In this document: one piece after another, positions 1-10,480 of the stretch
Layout of the letters: each line of letters begins with the position of its first letter
Position numbering within the stretch: the stretch's first letter is position 1
Assembly (NCBI GenBank): GCA_900770215.1
Contig: CAAGJW010000070.1
Location: forward strand, 1-54,062
Reading direction: 5' to 3'
DNA: 54,062 nt
From: Bacteroidales bacterium
GTDB taxonomy: Bacteria > Bacteroidota > Bacteroidia > Bacteroidales > Muribaculaceae
Made by a program: the position numbers and the translations under genes
Notes under the pieces: generated by a model
Told to the model about the DNA's origin: nothing
Database searches by the model: none
Seen by the model: the letters and a program-made list of their open reading frames with translations, nothing else

Positions 1-48
1 CAGATCAAGAACCTGCTCCCATACTACTACAAAAAATCCCGCGAGTAA
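1..48 (+). CDS. 3' end of an unidentified gene (partial)
   Basis: The window opens inside an open frame that reads QIKNLLPYYYKKSRE and stops at TAA (46-48). Only 15 codons are visible, so no family can be assigned. The 9-bp sequence TCCCGCGAG occurs just before the stop (37-45) and again right after it (49-57), followed by a run of seven T (60-66). The T run could end transcription, but the repeats are direct rather than inverted and I see only a very weak hairpin. Confidence 0.5.
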   Translation, partial: QIKNLLPYYYKKSRE

Positions 49-138
49 TCCCGCGAGATTTTTTTGCACATCAGCAAGACGGCTCATTTCGGATGGTTAC
101 CAGCCGAGTGCCCGCGGCAAGCTCAAGCGTGCAGAAAC

Positions 139-180
139 AAAAAAAAACTCCCCAGCCGCTGCAATCGTGGCGGCTGGGGA
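139..180 (-). terminator. Rho-independent terminator of the hut operon
   Basis: A perfect 11-bp inverted repeat (149-159 with 170-180, core CCCCAGCCGC/GCGGCTGGGG, 10-nt loop) is followed on the minus strand by nine consecutive T. It lies about 40 bp past the hutI stop codon, as expected for the end of the operon. Confidence 0.88.
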
Positions 181-217
181 AAAATGTGAATGAGTGGGGG
201 GGGCAATTGTCGTGCTA

Positions 218-1459
218 TCAACACACGCGCTTGCCGGCGAGATAGTGGGCCTGCACAATAGGTGTGGTATAGGCATAGGGGATAAAGGCCAGCGATGGAA
301 TGGGCTTGGTGACGACAAAATTGGCCACCTTGCCCACGGCAATGCTGCCGTAGTCGCTGCTCAAGCCCATGGCATAGGCACCGTTGAGGGTGGCGGCGTT
401 GAGCGCCTCGGCAGGCTGCAAGCGCATTTTGATGCAAGAGAGCGACACGGCAAACTTCATGTCGCCCGACGGTGTTGACCCAGGATTGTAGTCGCTGGCA
501 ATGGCCACGCCCAGCCCGGCGTCGATCATCTTGCGGGCCGGGGCATAGGGCATGTTGAGGAAAAACGATGTGCCAGGCAACACAGTGGGCGACGTGGCGC
601 TGTCGCGCAGCAGCTCGATGTCGGCACCGGTCATGCTCTCAAGGTGGTCGACCGAGAGGGCATTGTGGCTCACGGCCACCTCTACCCCGCCGCTGGCAGC
701 CAGCTCCTGCCCGTGAATCTTGGCTCTCATGCCATAGCGGGCGCCGGCATCGATGATGCGGGCCGTCTCGGCAGGAGTGAAGAAGCCCTCGTCGCAGAAC
801 ACGTCGACATAGTCGGCCAGGTGCTCGGCAGCCACTGCCGGTATCATCTCGTCGACCACCAGGTCGACATAGGCCGACTGGCGGCCGGCATAGTCGCGCC
901 CCACAGCATGGGCGCCCAGGAAGGTCGACACCACCTTGAGGGGAGCATCGCGCTTGATGCGCTTCACCACACGCAGCATCTTGAGCTCGTCGGCCGTGTT
1001 AAGGCCATAGCCGCTTTTGATCTCGATGCAGCCAGTGCCCTTGGCCACCACCTCGTCGATGCGCTGCATGGCTTGGGCATAGAGCTCGTCGGCACTCATG
1101 TGATGCAACCTGTCGGCACTGTTGAGGATGCCGCCGCCGCGGCGGGCAATCTCGGCATAGGACAAGCCGTTGATTTTGTCGACAAACTCCTGCTCGCGGC
1201 TGCCGGCATACACCAGGTGGGTGTGAGAGTCGCAAAACGAGGGCAACACAGTGCCGCGACGGGCATCGACCACCTCGTGAGCGCTCACCGAGAGGTCGCG
1301 CTCGAGCCCGAAGTCGGCAATGCGGCCGTCGTCGACAAGCAGATAGGCATCGTGGATGCAGTCAAACTCGGCCATGTCGGCGCCGCACTTGCGTGCCAGG
1401 CCCGGGACACGGGTGATGCCGGCAAGCGTGGCAATGTTATAGACGAGTAAGCGGCTCAT
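218..1459 (-). CDS. hutI: Imidazolonepropionase
   Basis: HutI hydrolyses 4-imidazolone-5-propionate to N-formimino-L-glutamate, the third step of histidine degradation, in the cytoplasm. The 413-residue length is normal for this amidohydrolase-fold family. The metal-binding HTH is at about residues 79-81 within SHTHLVYAGSREQEF, and the conserved HGQELAASGG segment lies further on. The ATG at 1459 overlaps the 3' end of hutH by 23 bp, so the two are probably translationally coupled. It is the last gene of the operon and is followed by the terminator at 139-180. The overlap supports the chosen start. Confidence 0.96.
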   Translation of the reverse strand: MSRLLVYNIATLAGITRVPGLARKCGADMAEFDCIHDAYLLVDDGRIADFGLERDLSVSAHEVVDARRGTVLPSFCDSHTHLVYAGSREQEFVDKINGLSYAEIARRGGGILNSADRLHHMSADELYAQAMQRIDEVVAKGTGCIEIKSGYGLNTADELKMLRVVKRIKRDAPLKVVSTFLGAHAVGRDYAGRQSAYVDLVVDEMIPAVAAEHLADYVDVFCDEGFFTPAETARIIDAGARYGMRAKIHGQELAASGGVEVAVSHNALSVDHLESMTGADIELLRDSATSPTVLPGTSFFLNMPYAPARKMIDAGLGVAIASDYNPGSTPSGDMKFAVSLSCIKMRLQPAEALNAATLNGAYAMGLSSDYGSIAVGKVANFVVTKPIPSLAFIPYAYTTPIVQAHYLAGKRVC

Positions 1460-2936
1460 GGCGCAAGAACTGTATTGACTTCTCGATGTGTGGATACATG
1501 AGCTGGTCGATGTCGATGAAGGGCACTATCTTGCGGTAATCGTCGTGAATGCGCATGATGGCCGGCGACGAGCGCAGTGGCTTGCGGAAGTCGAGAGCCT
1601 GGGCGGCGTTGAAGAGCTCGATGGCCAGCACTCGCTCGGTGTTGTCGACCACTGCACGCAACTTGAGCGCGGCGTTGGCGCCCATACTCACCAGGTCTTC
1701 CTGATCCTGGCACGAGGGGATGTTGTCGATCGACGAGGGCATGGCCAGTGTCTTGTTGAGGCTCACCACCGATGCAGCCGTGTATTGCGTGATCATGAAG
1801 CCGCTGTTGAGCCCAGGCTTGGCAACCAGGAAGCTGGGCAGGTCGCGCAGCCCCGACACCAGGCGGTAGATGCGGCGCTCGCTGATGTCGGCCAGCTCGC
1901 TCATGGCTATCGACAAGAAGTCCATGGGCAGGGCGATGGGCTCGCCGTGGAAGTTGCCGCCCGAGATGATGAGGTCGTCGTCGGGGCACACGGTGGGATT
2001 GTCGGTAGCCGAGTTGATCTCGATGTCGATCACCGAGCGCACGTAGCGTATAGTGTCCTTCACGGCACCATGTACCTGCGGCACGCAGCGGAACGAGTAG
2101 GGGTCTTGCACGTGGCTCTTGGGGCGGTCGATGAGCTCGCTGCCCTCGAGCAGCTCGCGCACAGTGCTGGCCGTCTCTATCTGGCCACGGTGAGGACGCA
2201 CCTGGTGCACAGCGTCGAAGAAGGGGTCGATGCGCCCGTCGAAGGCGTCGAGCGACATGGCGGCAATCACGTCGGCCCACTGGCTCAGGCGCTCGGCGTT
2301 GATGATGGCCCACACGGCCTGCGCGCTCATGTTCTGGGTGCCGTTGAGCAGGGCAAGGCCTTCCTTGCTGGCCAGCTCGATGGGTGCCCAGTTCATCTTC
2401 TTGAGCAGCTGCTCGCCGCTCATGACCTTGCCGTCGACCTCGACCTCGCCCAGGCCCACCAGTGGCAGGCTCATGTGGGCCAGAGGCACCAGGTCGCCCG
2501 AGGCGCCGAGCGATCCCTGGGCATAGACCACGGGCACGATGTCGGCATTGTACATGTCGATGAGTCGCTGCACGGTGTCGAGCTTGCAGCCCGAGTAGCC
2601 GTAGCTGAGCGACTGCACCTTGAGCAGCATCATCATCTTCACAATGTCGGCAGGCAGACGGTCGCCCACGCCGCAGGCATGCGACTTGATGAGGTTGATT
2701 TGCAATTGCGACAGCTGGTCTTTGCTTATCGACACGTTGCACAGCGACCCGAAGCCGGTAGTTACGCCGTAGATGGGAGTATCCTCGCGCTTGATGCGAT
2801 CGTCGAGATAGGTGCGGCAGCGCTCTATGCGGCGACGGGCGTCGTCGCTCAGCTGCAGCTTGTAGTGGTTGTACACGATCTCGCCTATGCGCTCGATCGA
2901 GAGATGGTCTTTACTGATATAATGTATATGTTCCAT
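1437..2936 (-). CDS. hutH: Histidine ammonia-lyase
   Basis: HutH removes ammonia from L-histidine to give urocanate, the first step of the pathway. The 499-residue protein has the self-processing Ala-Ser-Gly triad at residues 145-147 (GSLGASGDLVPLAHMS), which forms the MIO electrophile, and the catalytic Tyr in YGVTTGFG at about 57. Both are diagnostic of the aromatic amino acid lyase family, and the hut neighbours point to histidine as substrate. It sits 141 bp downstream of hutU with a structured intergenic segment between them (2970-3057). Its end overlaps hutI. Confidence 0.97.
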   Translation of the reverse strand: MEHIHYISKDHLSIERIGEIVYNHYKLQLSDDARRRIERCRTYLDDRIKREDTPIYGVTTGFGSLCNVSISKDQLSQLQINLIKSHACGVGDRLPADIVKMMMLLKVQSLSYGYSGCKLDTVQRLIDMYNADIVPVVYAQGSLGASGDLVPLAHMSLPLVGLGEVEVDGKVMSGEQLLKKMNWAPIELASKEGLALLNGTQNMSAQAVWAIINAERLSQWADVIAAMSLDAFDGRIDPFFDAVHQVRPHRGQIETASTVRELLEGSELIDRPKSHVQDPYSFRCVPQVHGAVKDTIRYVRSVIDIEINSATDNPTVCPDDDLIISGGNFHGEPIALPMDFLSIAMSELADISERRIYRLVSGLRDLPSFLVAKPGLNSGFMITQYTAASVVSLNKTLAMPSSIDNIPSCQDQEDLVSMGANAALKLRAVVDNTERVLAIELFNAAQALDFRKPLRSSPAIMRIHDDYRKIVPFIDIDQLMYPHIEKSIQFLRHEPLTRL

Positions 2937-2969
2937 GTTCTATGAAGGGAAATCGGTGTGTGCGTGTGT

Positions 2970-3057
2970 GCGCCTAGAGCTGGCAGCAGCCATCGTGAGC
3001 ATGCAGCCCGTTGCGAGCACGCAGGCAAGCGCAATGGCTACTGCCAACTCTAAGCGC
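2970..3057 (-). other. Long intergenic hairpin between hutU and hutH
   Basis: Two 24-nt arms (2970-2993 and 3034-3057) are complementary over their whole length, with a loop of 40 nt. Read as the sense transcript of the operon (minus strand), the only three non-Watson-Crick positions are all G-U wobbles. Read from the plus strand they would be C-A mismatches. This suggests an RNA structure in the hut mRNA rather than a terminator, since no T run follows. Alternating purine-pyrimidine tracts flank it on both sides. Confidence 0.6.
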
Positions 3058-3077
3058 GCGTGCACACATACAACTAA

Positions 3078-5087
<2,010 letters not shown>

Positions 5088-5112
5088 ATTGTTAAGATAT
5101 TTATGTTGTGTT

Positions 5113-6816
5113 TTAAAGTTTGCTATTCACAAGGCTCAAGATTTCTTGCTCGGCACTGTTGGCCTGGCCGATGAGGGCTTCGGCCTGGCTGGTGAGCTCT
5201 TGGGCCGCTGCATGGTCGTTGAGCGAGGCTGCGTTGATCTTCACGTTGAGGCCGGCACCTATCACGGCAGCCCGTGCAGCCAGCGCGCCAACGCCGGCAT
5301 CGCTCAAGCTGCTCTGCATGCCGGTCTCGACCATAGCCTTGCACACCTCGAAGACACGCATGGCCTCCTGCATAGTGTGCAGGGGCACCTGTGCGGCATA
5401 GAGCGTAGCTGCCTGTATGGCCTGCGTGCGGGCCTGCTTGTCGGCCTCGGTGGCCTTGGGCAGGGCAAAGGCATCCATGAGCTTGTTGAACGACAGCGTG
5501 TCCTCGTCGACCAGGTGCAACAGGTTGGCGGCAATGGCCTGTCCCTTGTCGGCCCAGTCGCTGAACTCCTTCCAGCGGTCGTCCCAGCCACGCTTGTGGC
5601 TCGACAGGTTGGCCACCATGGCTCCCAGGGCAGCTCCCAGGGCACCCATGTAGGCAGCTATCGACCCGCCGCCCGGGGCTGGCGACTCGCGCGAGGTTTC
5701 GAGAGCGAAGTCCTTGACCGAAAGATCGACGAGCTTGCGGCTCTTGTCCTCATCCTCGATCAAGTACTCTATCACCTTCTCGCGAGGGTTGAAAGGCTTG
5801 AGGTCGTCGAGTCCCATCGACTTGATGGCGATAAACACGAGGTCTTCCTCGGGAATACCGGTGGAACGATGCTGCTTCTCGAGGAAGTAGCGCCCGGCCT
5901 CTACGAGCGTACGCTTAGGGATGAGACCCACAATTTCGGTGCCCGTCACACGCACACCGCGATTCTGTGCACAGCGGCACACCTCGTCGAAGGCCACATG
6001 CAAGGGGGTGACATCGATATCGGTAATGTTCATCGACACCTGGGCTATCTTGTACTCGTCGATATACCAGCCTATGGCCTTGGTAGCTTTCAAAGTGCCC
6101 GGCTGCATGACGGTGCGGCCCTCGGCATCTTTCACGATCTTGCCTGTGAGCGAGTTGCCCTCGCGCATGGGGCGGCCCTTTTCACGCACGTCGAAGGCAA
6201 TAGCATTGGCCCGGCGGGTAGAAGTGGTATTGAGGTTGAAATTGGTAGCAATCAAGAAATTGCGGGCACCCACAGCTGTGCACCCTGTGCGCTCCATGCG
6301 CTCGTCGACGGCCCGGGTGCCAAAGTCGGGTTGGCGGCCCGGCGTGGTGAGCTTCTCGTGCAGTGCCTCATACTCTCCCTTGCGGCACACAGCCAGGTTG
6401 CGGCGTTCGGGTGTGAAGGCAGCAGCCTCGTAGCAGTAGCACGGTATGAGCAACTCGCTGGCAATGCGCTTGGCCAGCTCGCGGGCCAGCTGTGCACACT
6501 CGTCGAGCGTGATGCCTGCCACGGGAATGAGCGGCAACACATCGGTAGCACCCATGCGAGGGTGAGCACCGTGGTGCTGACGCATGTCAATCAGCTCGCC
6601 AGCTTTCTTCACCGCCAGGTAGGCTGCCTCGACAACGGCTTGCGGGGGTCCCACAAAGGTGACCACAGTGCGGTTGGTAGCCTCGCCAGGATCGACATCG
6701 AGCAGTTTCACGCCCTCGACCTGGGTGATAACGCCAGTGATTTGATTGATAACGTCCATGTTGCGCCCCTCGCTGAAGTTGGGCACGCATTCCACGAGTT
6801 GTTGCATCTTGTTCAT
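5113..6816 (-). CDS. ftcD: Bifunctional glutamate formimidoyltransferase / formimidoyl-THF cyclodeaminase
   Basis: FtcD moves the formimino group from formiminoglutamate to tetrahydrofolate, giving glutamate, and then deaminates the product to 5,10-methenyl-THF and ammonia. The 567-residue protein has the animal-type fusion. The transferase half covers about residues 1-330, starting MNKMQQLVECVPNFSEGR and with His81/His82 in HHGAHPRMG at the catalytic position. The cyclodeaminase half follows, with SPAPGGGSIAAYMG near residue 380. It is the first gene of the hut operon and feeds the histidine ring carbon into folate metabolism. Confidence 0.95.
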   Translation of the reverse strand: MNKMQQLVECVPNFSEGRNMDVINQITGVITQVEGVKLLDVDPGEATNRTVVTFVGPPQAVVEAAYLAVKKAGELIDMRQHHGAHPRMGATDVLPLIPVAGITLDECAQLARELAKRIASELLIPCYCYEAAAFTPERRNLAVCRKGEYEALHEKLTTPGRQPDFGTRAVDERMERTGCTAVGARNFLIATNFNLNTTSTRRANAIAFDVREKGRPMREGNSLTGKIVKDAEGRTVMQPGTLKATKAIGWYIDEYKIAQVSMNITDIDVTPLHVAFDEVCRCAQNRGVRVTGTEIVGLIPKRTLVEAGRYFLEKQHRSTGIPEEDLVFIAIKSMGLDDLKPFNPREKVIEYLIEDEDKSRKLVDLSVKDFALETSRESPAPGGGSIAAYMGALGAALGAMVANLSSHKRGWDDRWKEFSDWADKGQAIAANLLHLVDEDTLSFNKLMDAFALPKATEADKQARTQAIQAATLYAAQVPLHTMQEAMRVFEVCKAMVETGMQSSLSDAGVGALAARAAVIGAGLNVKINAASLNDHAAAQELTSQAEALIGQANSAEQEILSLVNSKL

Positions 6817-6870
6817 AGCAAAGAATACGTATTAAAAGGTTTATCAAAATAGTTGTTAGTGTTTAGATGA

Positions 6871-6906
6871 CAAATGTAGCAAAAATTTGTCAAGCACGAC
6901 ACACAA
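6871..6906 (-). promoter_or_regulatory. Candidate promoter of the hut operon
   Basis: On the minus strand TACATTTG (6878-6871) matches the Bacteroidetes -7 consensus TAnnTTTG. TTGTGT (6906-6901) could serve as the -33 element, with a 22-bp spacer that is slightly long. It would give a leader of about 50 nt before ftcD. Confidence 0.45.
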
Positions 6907-6958
6907 TTCTGCTCAAAAATATCTTATTCAGTGTGCGGCAAGCCACAAGGCGCGGCAT

Positions 6959-6990
6959 TTTGGCAATATATAGGATTTTTGCTACCTTTG
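6959..6990 (+). promoter_or_regulatory. Promoter of engB
   Basis: TTTG (6959-6962), a 20-bp spacer and TACCTTTG (6983-6990) match the Bacteroidetes primary-sigma consensus exactly. The predicted start site lies about 50 nt before the engB ATG. Confidence 0.75.
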
Positions 6991-7048
6991 CGGTGCAAAA
7001 CAACGAGATTGCAACAATTTCATTCAAGCCCAAATATAATTTAGAAAG

Positions 7049-7648
7049 ATGAAAATCAAGTCGGCCGAATTCGTCATCAGCAACACCGATTTCCGCAAGT
7101 GCCCGGCAGGCAACCGCCCGGAGTATGCCTTCATAGGGCGATCCAATGTGGGCAAGTCGTCGCTCATCAACATGCTCACAGGTCGCAACGGCCTGGCCAA
7201 GACCTCATCGACCCCTGGCAAGACACTGCTCATCAACCACTTCTTGATCAACAACGAGTGGTATATCGTCGACCTGCCAGGCTACGGCTACGCTCGCCGC
7301 GGCAAGGACCAACGCGAGCAGCTGAGGCACATCATACAGACCTACATCCTGGGTCGGCAGCAGATGACCAATCTCTTCGTACTGGTCGACAGCCGCCACG
7401 AGCCCCAGCCCATCGACGTGGAATTTATGAACTGGTGCGGCGAGCACAACGTGCCCTTCAGCATCGTGTTCACCAAGATGGACAAGCTGGGACGCGATGC
7501 CGGACAGCGTAACATCGACGCCTACAAGCAGCAGCTGGGCGAAACCTGGGAGGAACTGCCGCCCGTGTTTATCACCTCGAGCCAGGACGGGCGCGGGCGC
7601 GACGAGCTGCTCGACTACATCGAGAGCATCAACAAGCAGCTCAAGTGA
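7049..7648 (+). CDS. engB: Ribosome biogenesis GTPase EngB (YihA/YsxC)
   Basis: This essential small GTPase acts in late assembly of the 50S subunit. At 199 residues it has normal family length. G-motifs are in order: G1 GRSNVGKSS (30-38), a T-S-S-T-PGKT switch I region (52-59), G3 DLPGYG (75-80) and G4 TKMD (142-145). The ATG at 7049 follows a consensus promoter by about 58 bp. There is no strong Shine-Dalgarno, which is usual for Bacteroidetes. The gene diverges from the hut operon and may be monocistronic, because udk has its own promoter. Confidence 0.95.
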   Translation: MKIKSAEFVISNTDFRKCPAGNRPEYAFIGRSNVGKSSLINMLTGRNGLAKTSSTPGKTLLINHFLINNEWYIVDLPGYGYARRGKDQREQLRHIIQTYILGRQQMTNLFVLVDSRHEPQPIDVEFMNWCGEHNVPFSIVFTKMDKLGRDAGQRNIDAYKQQLGETWEELPPVFITSSQDGRGRDELLDYIESINKQLK

Positions 7649-7701
7649 GGAAAAAAACGTATTGCACACACAATTTCGTGTGCCAATATCTCGTGCAAGA
7701 T

Positions 7702-7733
7702 TTTGAAAATACGGGTAAATAGTGGTATCTTTG
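7702..7733 (+). promoter_or_regulatory. Promoter of udk
   Basis: TTTG (7702-7705), a 20-bp spacer and TATCTTTG (7726-7733) fit the Bacteroidetes consensus. The predicted start site near 7740 lies at or past the in-frame GTG 7735 and ATG 7738. This excludes those codons and supports 7819 as the udk start. Confidence 0.75.
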
Positions 7734-7818
7734 TGTGATGCTTTCCTGGCACAGCGGCCAAGAGAGCACGTTGCACATATATATAGACAAGAATTTTTCT
7801 TTAAAACCAGCTATCGAT

Positions 7819-8445
7819 ATGTTTATCATTGGCATTGCCGGGGGAACCGGCTCGGGCAAAACCACAGTGGTGCGCAAAATCATGAAACGCCTCCCCAAGG
7901 GCGAGGTGGGCATCATCTCGCAAGACTCCTACTACAAAGACTCCAGCCATGTGCCTGCCGAGGAACGGCAGAACATCAACTTCGACGAGCCGGCGGCCTT
8001 CGACTGGACACTGCTGCTTGAGCACTTGAAACAACTCAAGGCAGGCAAAGCCATCGAAATGCCCACCTACGACTACCTCACCTGCTCACGCCAGAAGGAA
8101 ACCGTGCACATGGAGCCACACGACGTGGTGCTCATCGAGGGCATTCTGGTCTTCAGCGACCCGCGCCTGCGCAAGATGATGGACATCAAGGTCTTTGTCG
8201 ACGCCGATGCCGACGACCGGCTCATACGCGTGATTTCGCGCGACTGCATCGAGCGCGGCCGCACGCCCCAGATGGTGATCGACCGCTACGAGAAAGTGCT
8301 CAAACCCATGCACCAGCTTCACATCGAGCCCGCCAAGAAGTTTGCCGACATCATCGTGCCCGAGGGTGGTCACAACGAGGTGGCCATCAACCTGCTCACC
8401 GACTACATCAAGAGCCGCTTGAGCAAGCACGAGAATGACAAATAA
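7819..8445 (+). CDS. udk: Uridine kinase
   Basis: Udk phosphorylates uridine and cytidine to UMP and CMP in pyrimidine salvage. From the ATG at 7819 the 208-residue protein begins MFIIGIAGGTGSGKTT, with the P-loop GGTGSGKT at 8-15, as in other uridine kinases. It also has YDYLTCSRQKETV in the substrate region, DADDRLIRVISRDCIERGR and a final EGGHN segment. The frame extends further upstream, but the promoter position shows that part is not transcribed. It is followed after 17 bp by lptB. Confidence 0.93.
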   Translation: MFIIGIAGGTGSGKTTVVRKIMKRLPKGEVGIISQDSYYKDSSHVPAEERQNINFDEPAAFDWTLLLEHLKQLKAGKAIEMPTYDYLTCSRQKETVHMEPHDVVLIEGILVFSDPRLRKMMDIKVFVDADADDRLIRVISRDCIERGRTPQMVIDRYEKVLKPMHQLHIEPAKKFADIIVPEGGHNEVAINLLTDYIKSRLSKHENDK

Positions 8446-8462
8446 GGAAAAAACTGAAACGC

Positions 8463-9524
8463 ATGAAGCTACCCTGGTCACACAAGAATACGCCCGTTGC
8501 TGCCACTCAAGCTGGCAAGCCTGCCGAGCCACAATCGTCGGCACAGGGCCACGCCGACACCGCTCTTGACAACAGCAGCAGCGAGGAGCGACTGGAAGCC
8601 GCACTCATAGCCCGAGAGCGAGAGAAAGAAGCTGCCCTGGTGCAAGAAGAGCAACAAGAAATCGCACAGCACGAGGCCGCCGCAACCGCCTCGGGCCATG
8701 ACAAAGCGGGAAAGACAAAAAAGAAAACTAAGGAGACCGTGGCCATGCTCTACAAGGCTGGCGAGGAAGGCGAGCTCGTGCTGCGCACCGACAATCTCGT
8801 GAAACGCTACGGCAACCGCACCGTTGCCAATCACGTGTCGATCAACGTGCGCCAGGGCGAAATCGTGGGCTTGCTGGGGCCCAACGGAGCTGGCAAAACT
8901 ACGACATTCTACATGACCACCGGCCTTGTAACCCCCAACGAGGGGCGCGTGTACCTCAACAATGTCGACATCACCCGCCTGCCTGTGTACAAGCGTGCCA
9001 AGCTGGGTATAGGTTACCTGCCACAAGAGGCATCGGTATTCCGCACGCTCACGGTAGAAAACAACATACGCCTCGTGCTTGAGATGACGGGGCAATCGGC
9101 TCAATATCAAAAAGACAAACTCGAGGAGCTCATCGCCGAGTTCCATCTCGAGAAAGTGAGAAAAAACCTGGGCAACCGCCTCTCGGGCGGGGAGCGGCGA
9201 CGTTGCGAGATAGCACGCTGCCTGGCCATCAACCCGCGCTTCATCATGCTCGACGAGCCATTTGCCGGCGTCGACCCCATCGCCGTCGAGGATATCCAGA
9301 GCATTGTGTATCACTTGAAGTCTAAAAACATAGGCATCCTCATCACCGACCACAACGCGCCCGAGACGCTGAGCATCACCGACCGTGCCTACCTGCTCTT
9401 TGAGGGCAAGATTCTGTTTCAAGGTTCCAGCGAAGAGTTGGCCGAGAACCCTGTGGTGCGCGAGAAATACCTGGGTCGCAATTTCATCTTCCGCCGCAAG
9501 AACTTCGACGACGACGAGCAATAG
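8463..9524 (+). CDS. lptB: LPS export ABC transporter ATP-binding protein LptB with N-terminal extension
   Basis: LptB is the cytoplasmic ATPase that powers lipopolysaccharide extraction and transport to the outer membrane through LptFG-CA-D. The ABC domain starts near residue 105 and carries Walker A GPNGAGKTT (139-147), the LptB-like GIGYLPQEASVFR, signature LSGGERRR (240-247), Walker B IMLDEPFAGVD and the switch His in ITDHNAPE. Usual LptB is about 240-260 residues, and here a highly charged Glu/Lys/Ala-rich segment of about 95 residues precedes it. An internal ATG at 8745 would give a 259-residue standard-length product, but it would leave 300 bp of open frame unused behind udk. I keep 8463 with the alternative noted. 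Confidence 0.88.
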   Translation: MKLPWSHKNTPVAATQAGKPAEPQSSAQGHADTALDNSSSEERLEAALIAREREKEAALVQEEQQEIAQHEAAATASGHDKAGKTKKKTKETVAMLYKAGEEGELVLRTDNLVKRYGNRTVANHVSINVRQGEIVGLLGPNGAGKTTTFYMTTGLVTPNEGRVYLNNVDITRLPVYKRAKLGIGYLPQEASVFRTLTVENNIRLVLEMTGQSAQYQKDKLEELIAEFHLEKVRKNLGNRLSGGERRRCEIARCLAINPRFIMLDEPFAGVDPIAVEDIQSIVYHLKSKNIGILITDHNAPETLSITDRAYLLFEGKILFQGSSEELAENPVVREKYLGRNFIFRRKNFDDDEQ

Positions 9525-9556
9525 AACCCTGCCCTCTTCTCCAACCGATTTATTTG

Positions 9557-10438
9557 TCAGCCATTGTGCGGCTGCCTGTCGAGCCAGCGGCTTGCCCATG
9601 CAAAGACGGCTGCCACGGCCAGTGCACTGCACAGCGCAAGCACCGGAAAATGCCCCGCCGCCGGCACGCCAAGCTTCTCAAACGCCTCGAGCTGCAGCAT
9701 ACCGTGCTCGCCGAGATAATAGGCAATCACCACCATCGAGTTGTTGAGTGCATGAGCTATAATGGGCACCCACAGGCTGCGCGTCCACACCATCAAGTAG
9801 CCCAGCCATATACCCAGTATCATGCGTGGCACAAAACCGAAAAACTGCAAGTGAAAGGCGCTGAACAGCACTCCTATGCCTATCACAGCCACATGCCTGC
9901 CCATGGGGCGGTCGATGCACAAGCCCAACAGCGAGCCTCGGAAGAAAGTCTCCTCGCCAAAGGCTGTGACCACCCCCACCACCATCACCATGGCCAGCAT
10001 CATGGGCAGCGAGTTGCCCTTGAGCAAGCCTGTAGTGGCCTGCTGGGCCACATCTTCATAGTGCCGCAAGGTGTGCTCCAGGCCGCTCATGCCAGCAGGA
10101 AACGTGATGTGGGCATTCCAGTCGACCAGGTAATTCATGGCTGGCATCGACACCACATACATGGCCAGCACCACCGCCACAGCCTGCCACGAGGGTGCCA
10201 CATCGTAGCGCAAGCTGTGCCACGGCCTGCGTGTAAACAGCCAGGCACACAACACAGCCGGCAGGAAAAAGGCAATGGCGTTTTGCAACACCTGCACCAC
10301 GAGTACCATGCCCTTGCTGTCGGCTCCCGGGACCCGAGAGGTGACTATAGCTATGGCCGAGGCAATGCAAAGGCCTAAAAACATGGCGAAAATCACCATC
10401 AAAATCTTGGTTCCGAATTTCAAAGCAGGATTTCCCAT
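9557..10438 (-). CDS. CPBP family intramembrane glutamic endopeptidase
   Basis: This is a membrane protease of the CPBP/Abi family (Rce1-like), with 293 residues and about seven to eight hydrophobic segments. Conserved motifs are the glutamate pair and arginine in GEETFFRG (161-168), FSAFHLQFFG with His196, and HALNNS with His229 and Asn232/233. Substrates of bacterial members are mostly unknown, and no bacteriocin genes lie nearby. It is the last gene of the ileS-side gene group and converges on lptB with 32 bp between the stops. Confidence 0.85.
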   Translation of the reverse strand: MGNPALKFGTKILMVIFAMFLGLCIASAIAIVTSRVPGADSKGMVLVVQVLQNAIAFFLPAVLCAWLFTRRPWHSLRYDVAPSWQAVAVVLAMYVVSMPAMNYLVDWNAHITFPAGMSGLEHTLRHYEDVAQQATTGLLKGNSLPMMLAMVMVVGVVTAFGEETFFRGSLLGLCIDRPMGRHVAVIGIGVLFSAFHLQFFGFVPRMILGIWLGYLMVWTRSLWVPIIAHALNNSMVVIAYYLGEHGMLQLEAFEKLGVPAAGHFPVLALCSALAVAAVFAWASRWLDRQPHNG

Positions 10439-10480
10439 ATAAGTGGTAAAAAGAATAAGAAACTATCCATAGCAAGGGCC

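Noticed and set aside
37..66. Terminator after the first partial gene
   Set aside because: The two 9-bp repeats around the stop codon are direct, not inverted, so no proper stem forms despite the T run.
644..1450. Long plus-strand ORF opposite hutI, and similar ones opposite hutH (1488-2945), hutU (3822-5081) and ftcD (5089-6852)
   Set aside because: They are antisense to genes with clear catalytic motifs, show no recognisable domain and have compositions (His, Val, Gly, Leu rich) expected from reading GC-rich genes backwards.
7735..7818. Extended N-terminus of udk
   Set aside because: The consensus promoter puts the transcription start at about 7740, after these start codons, and family proteins begin at the MFIIGIAGG position.
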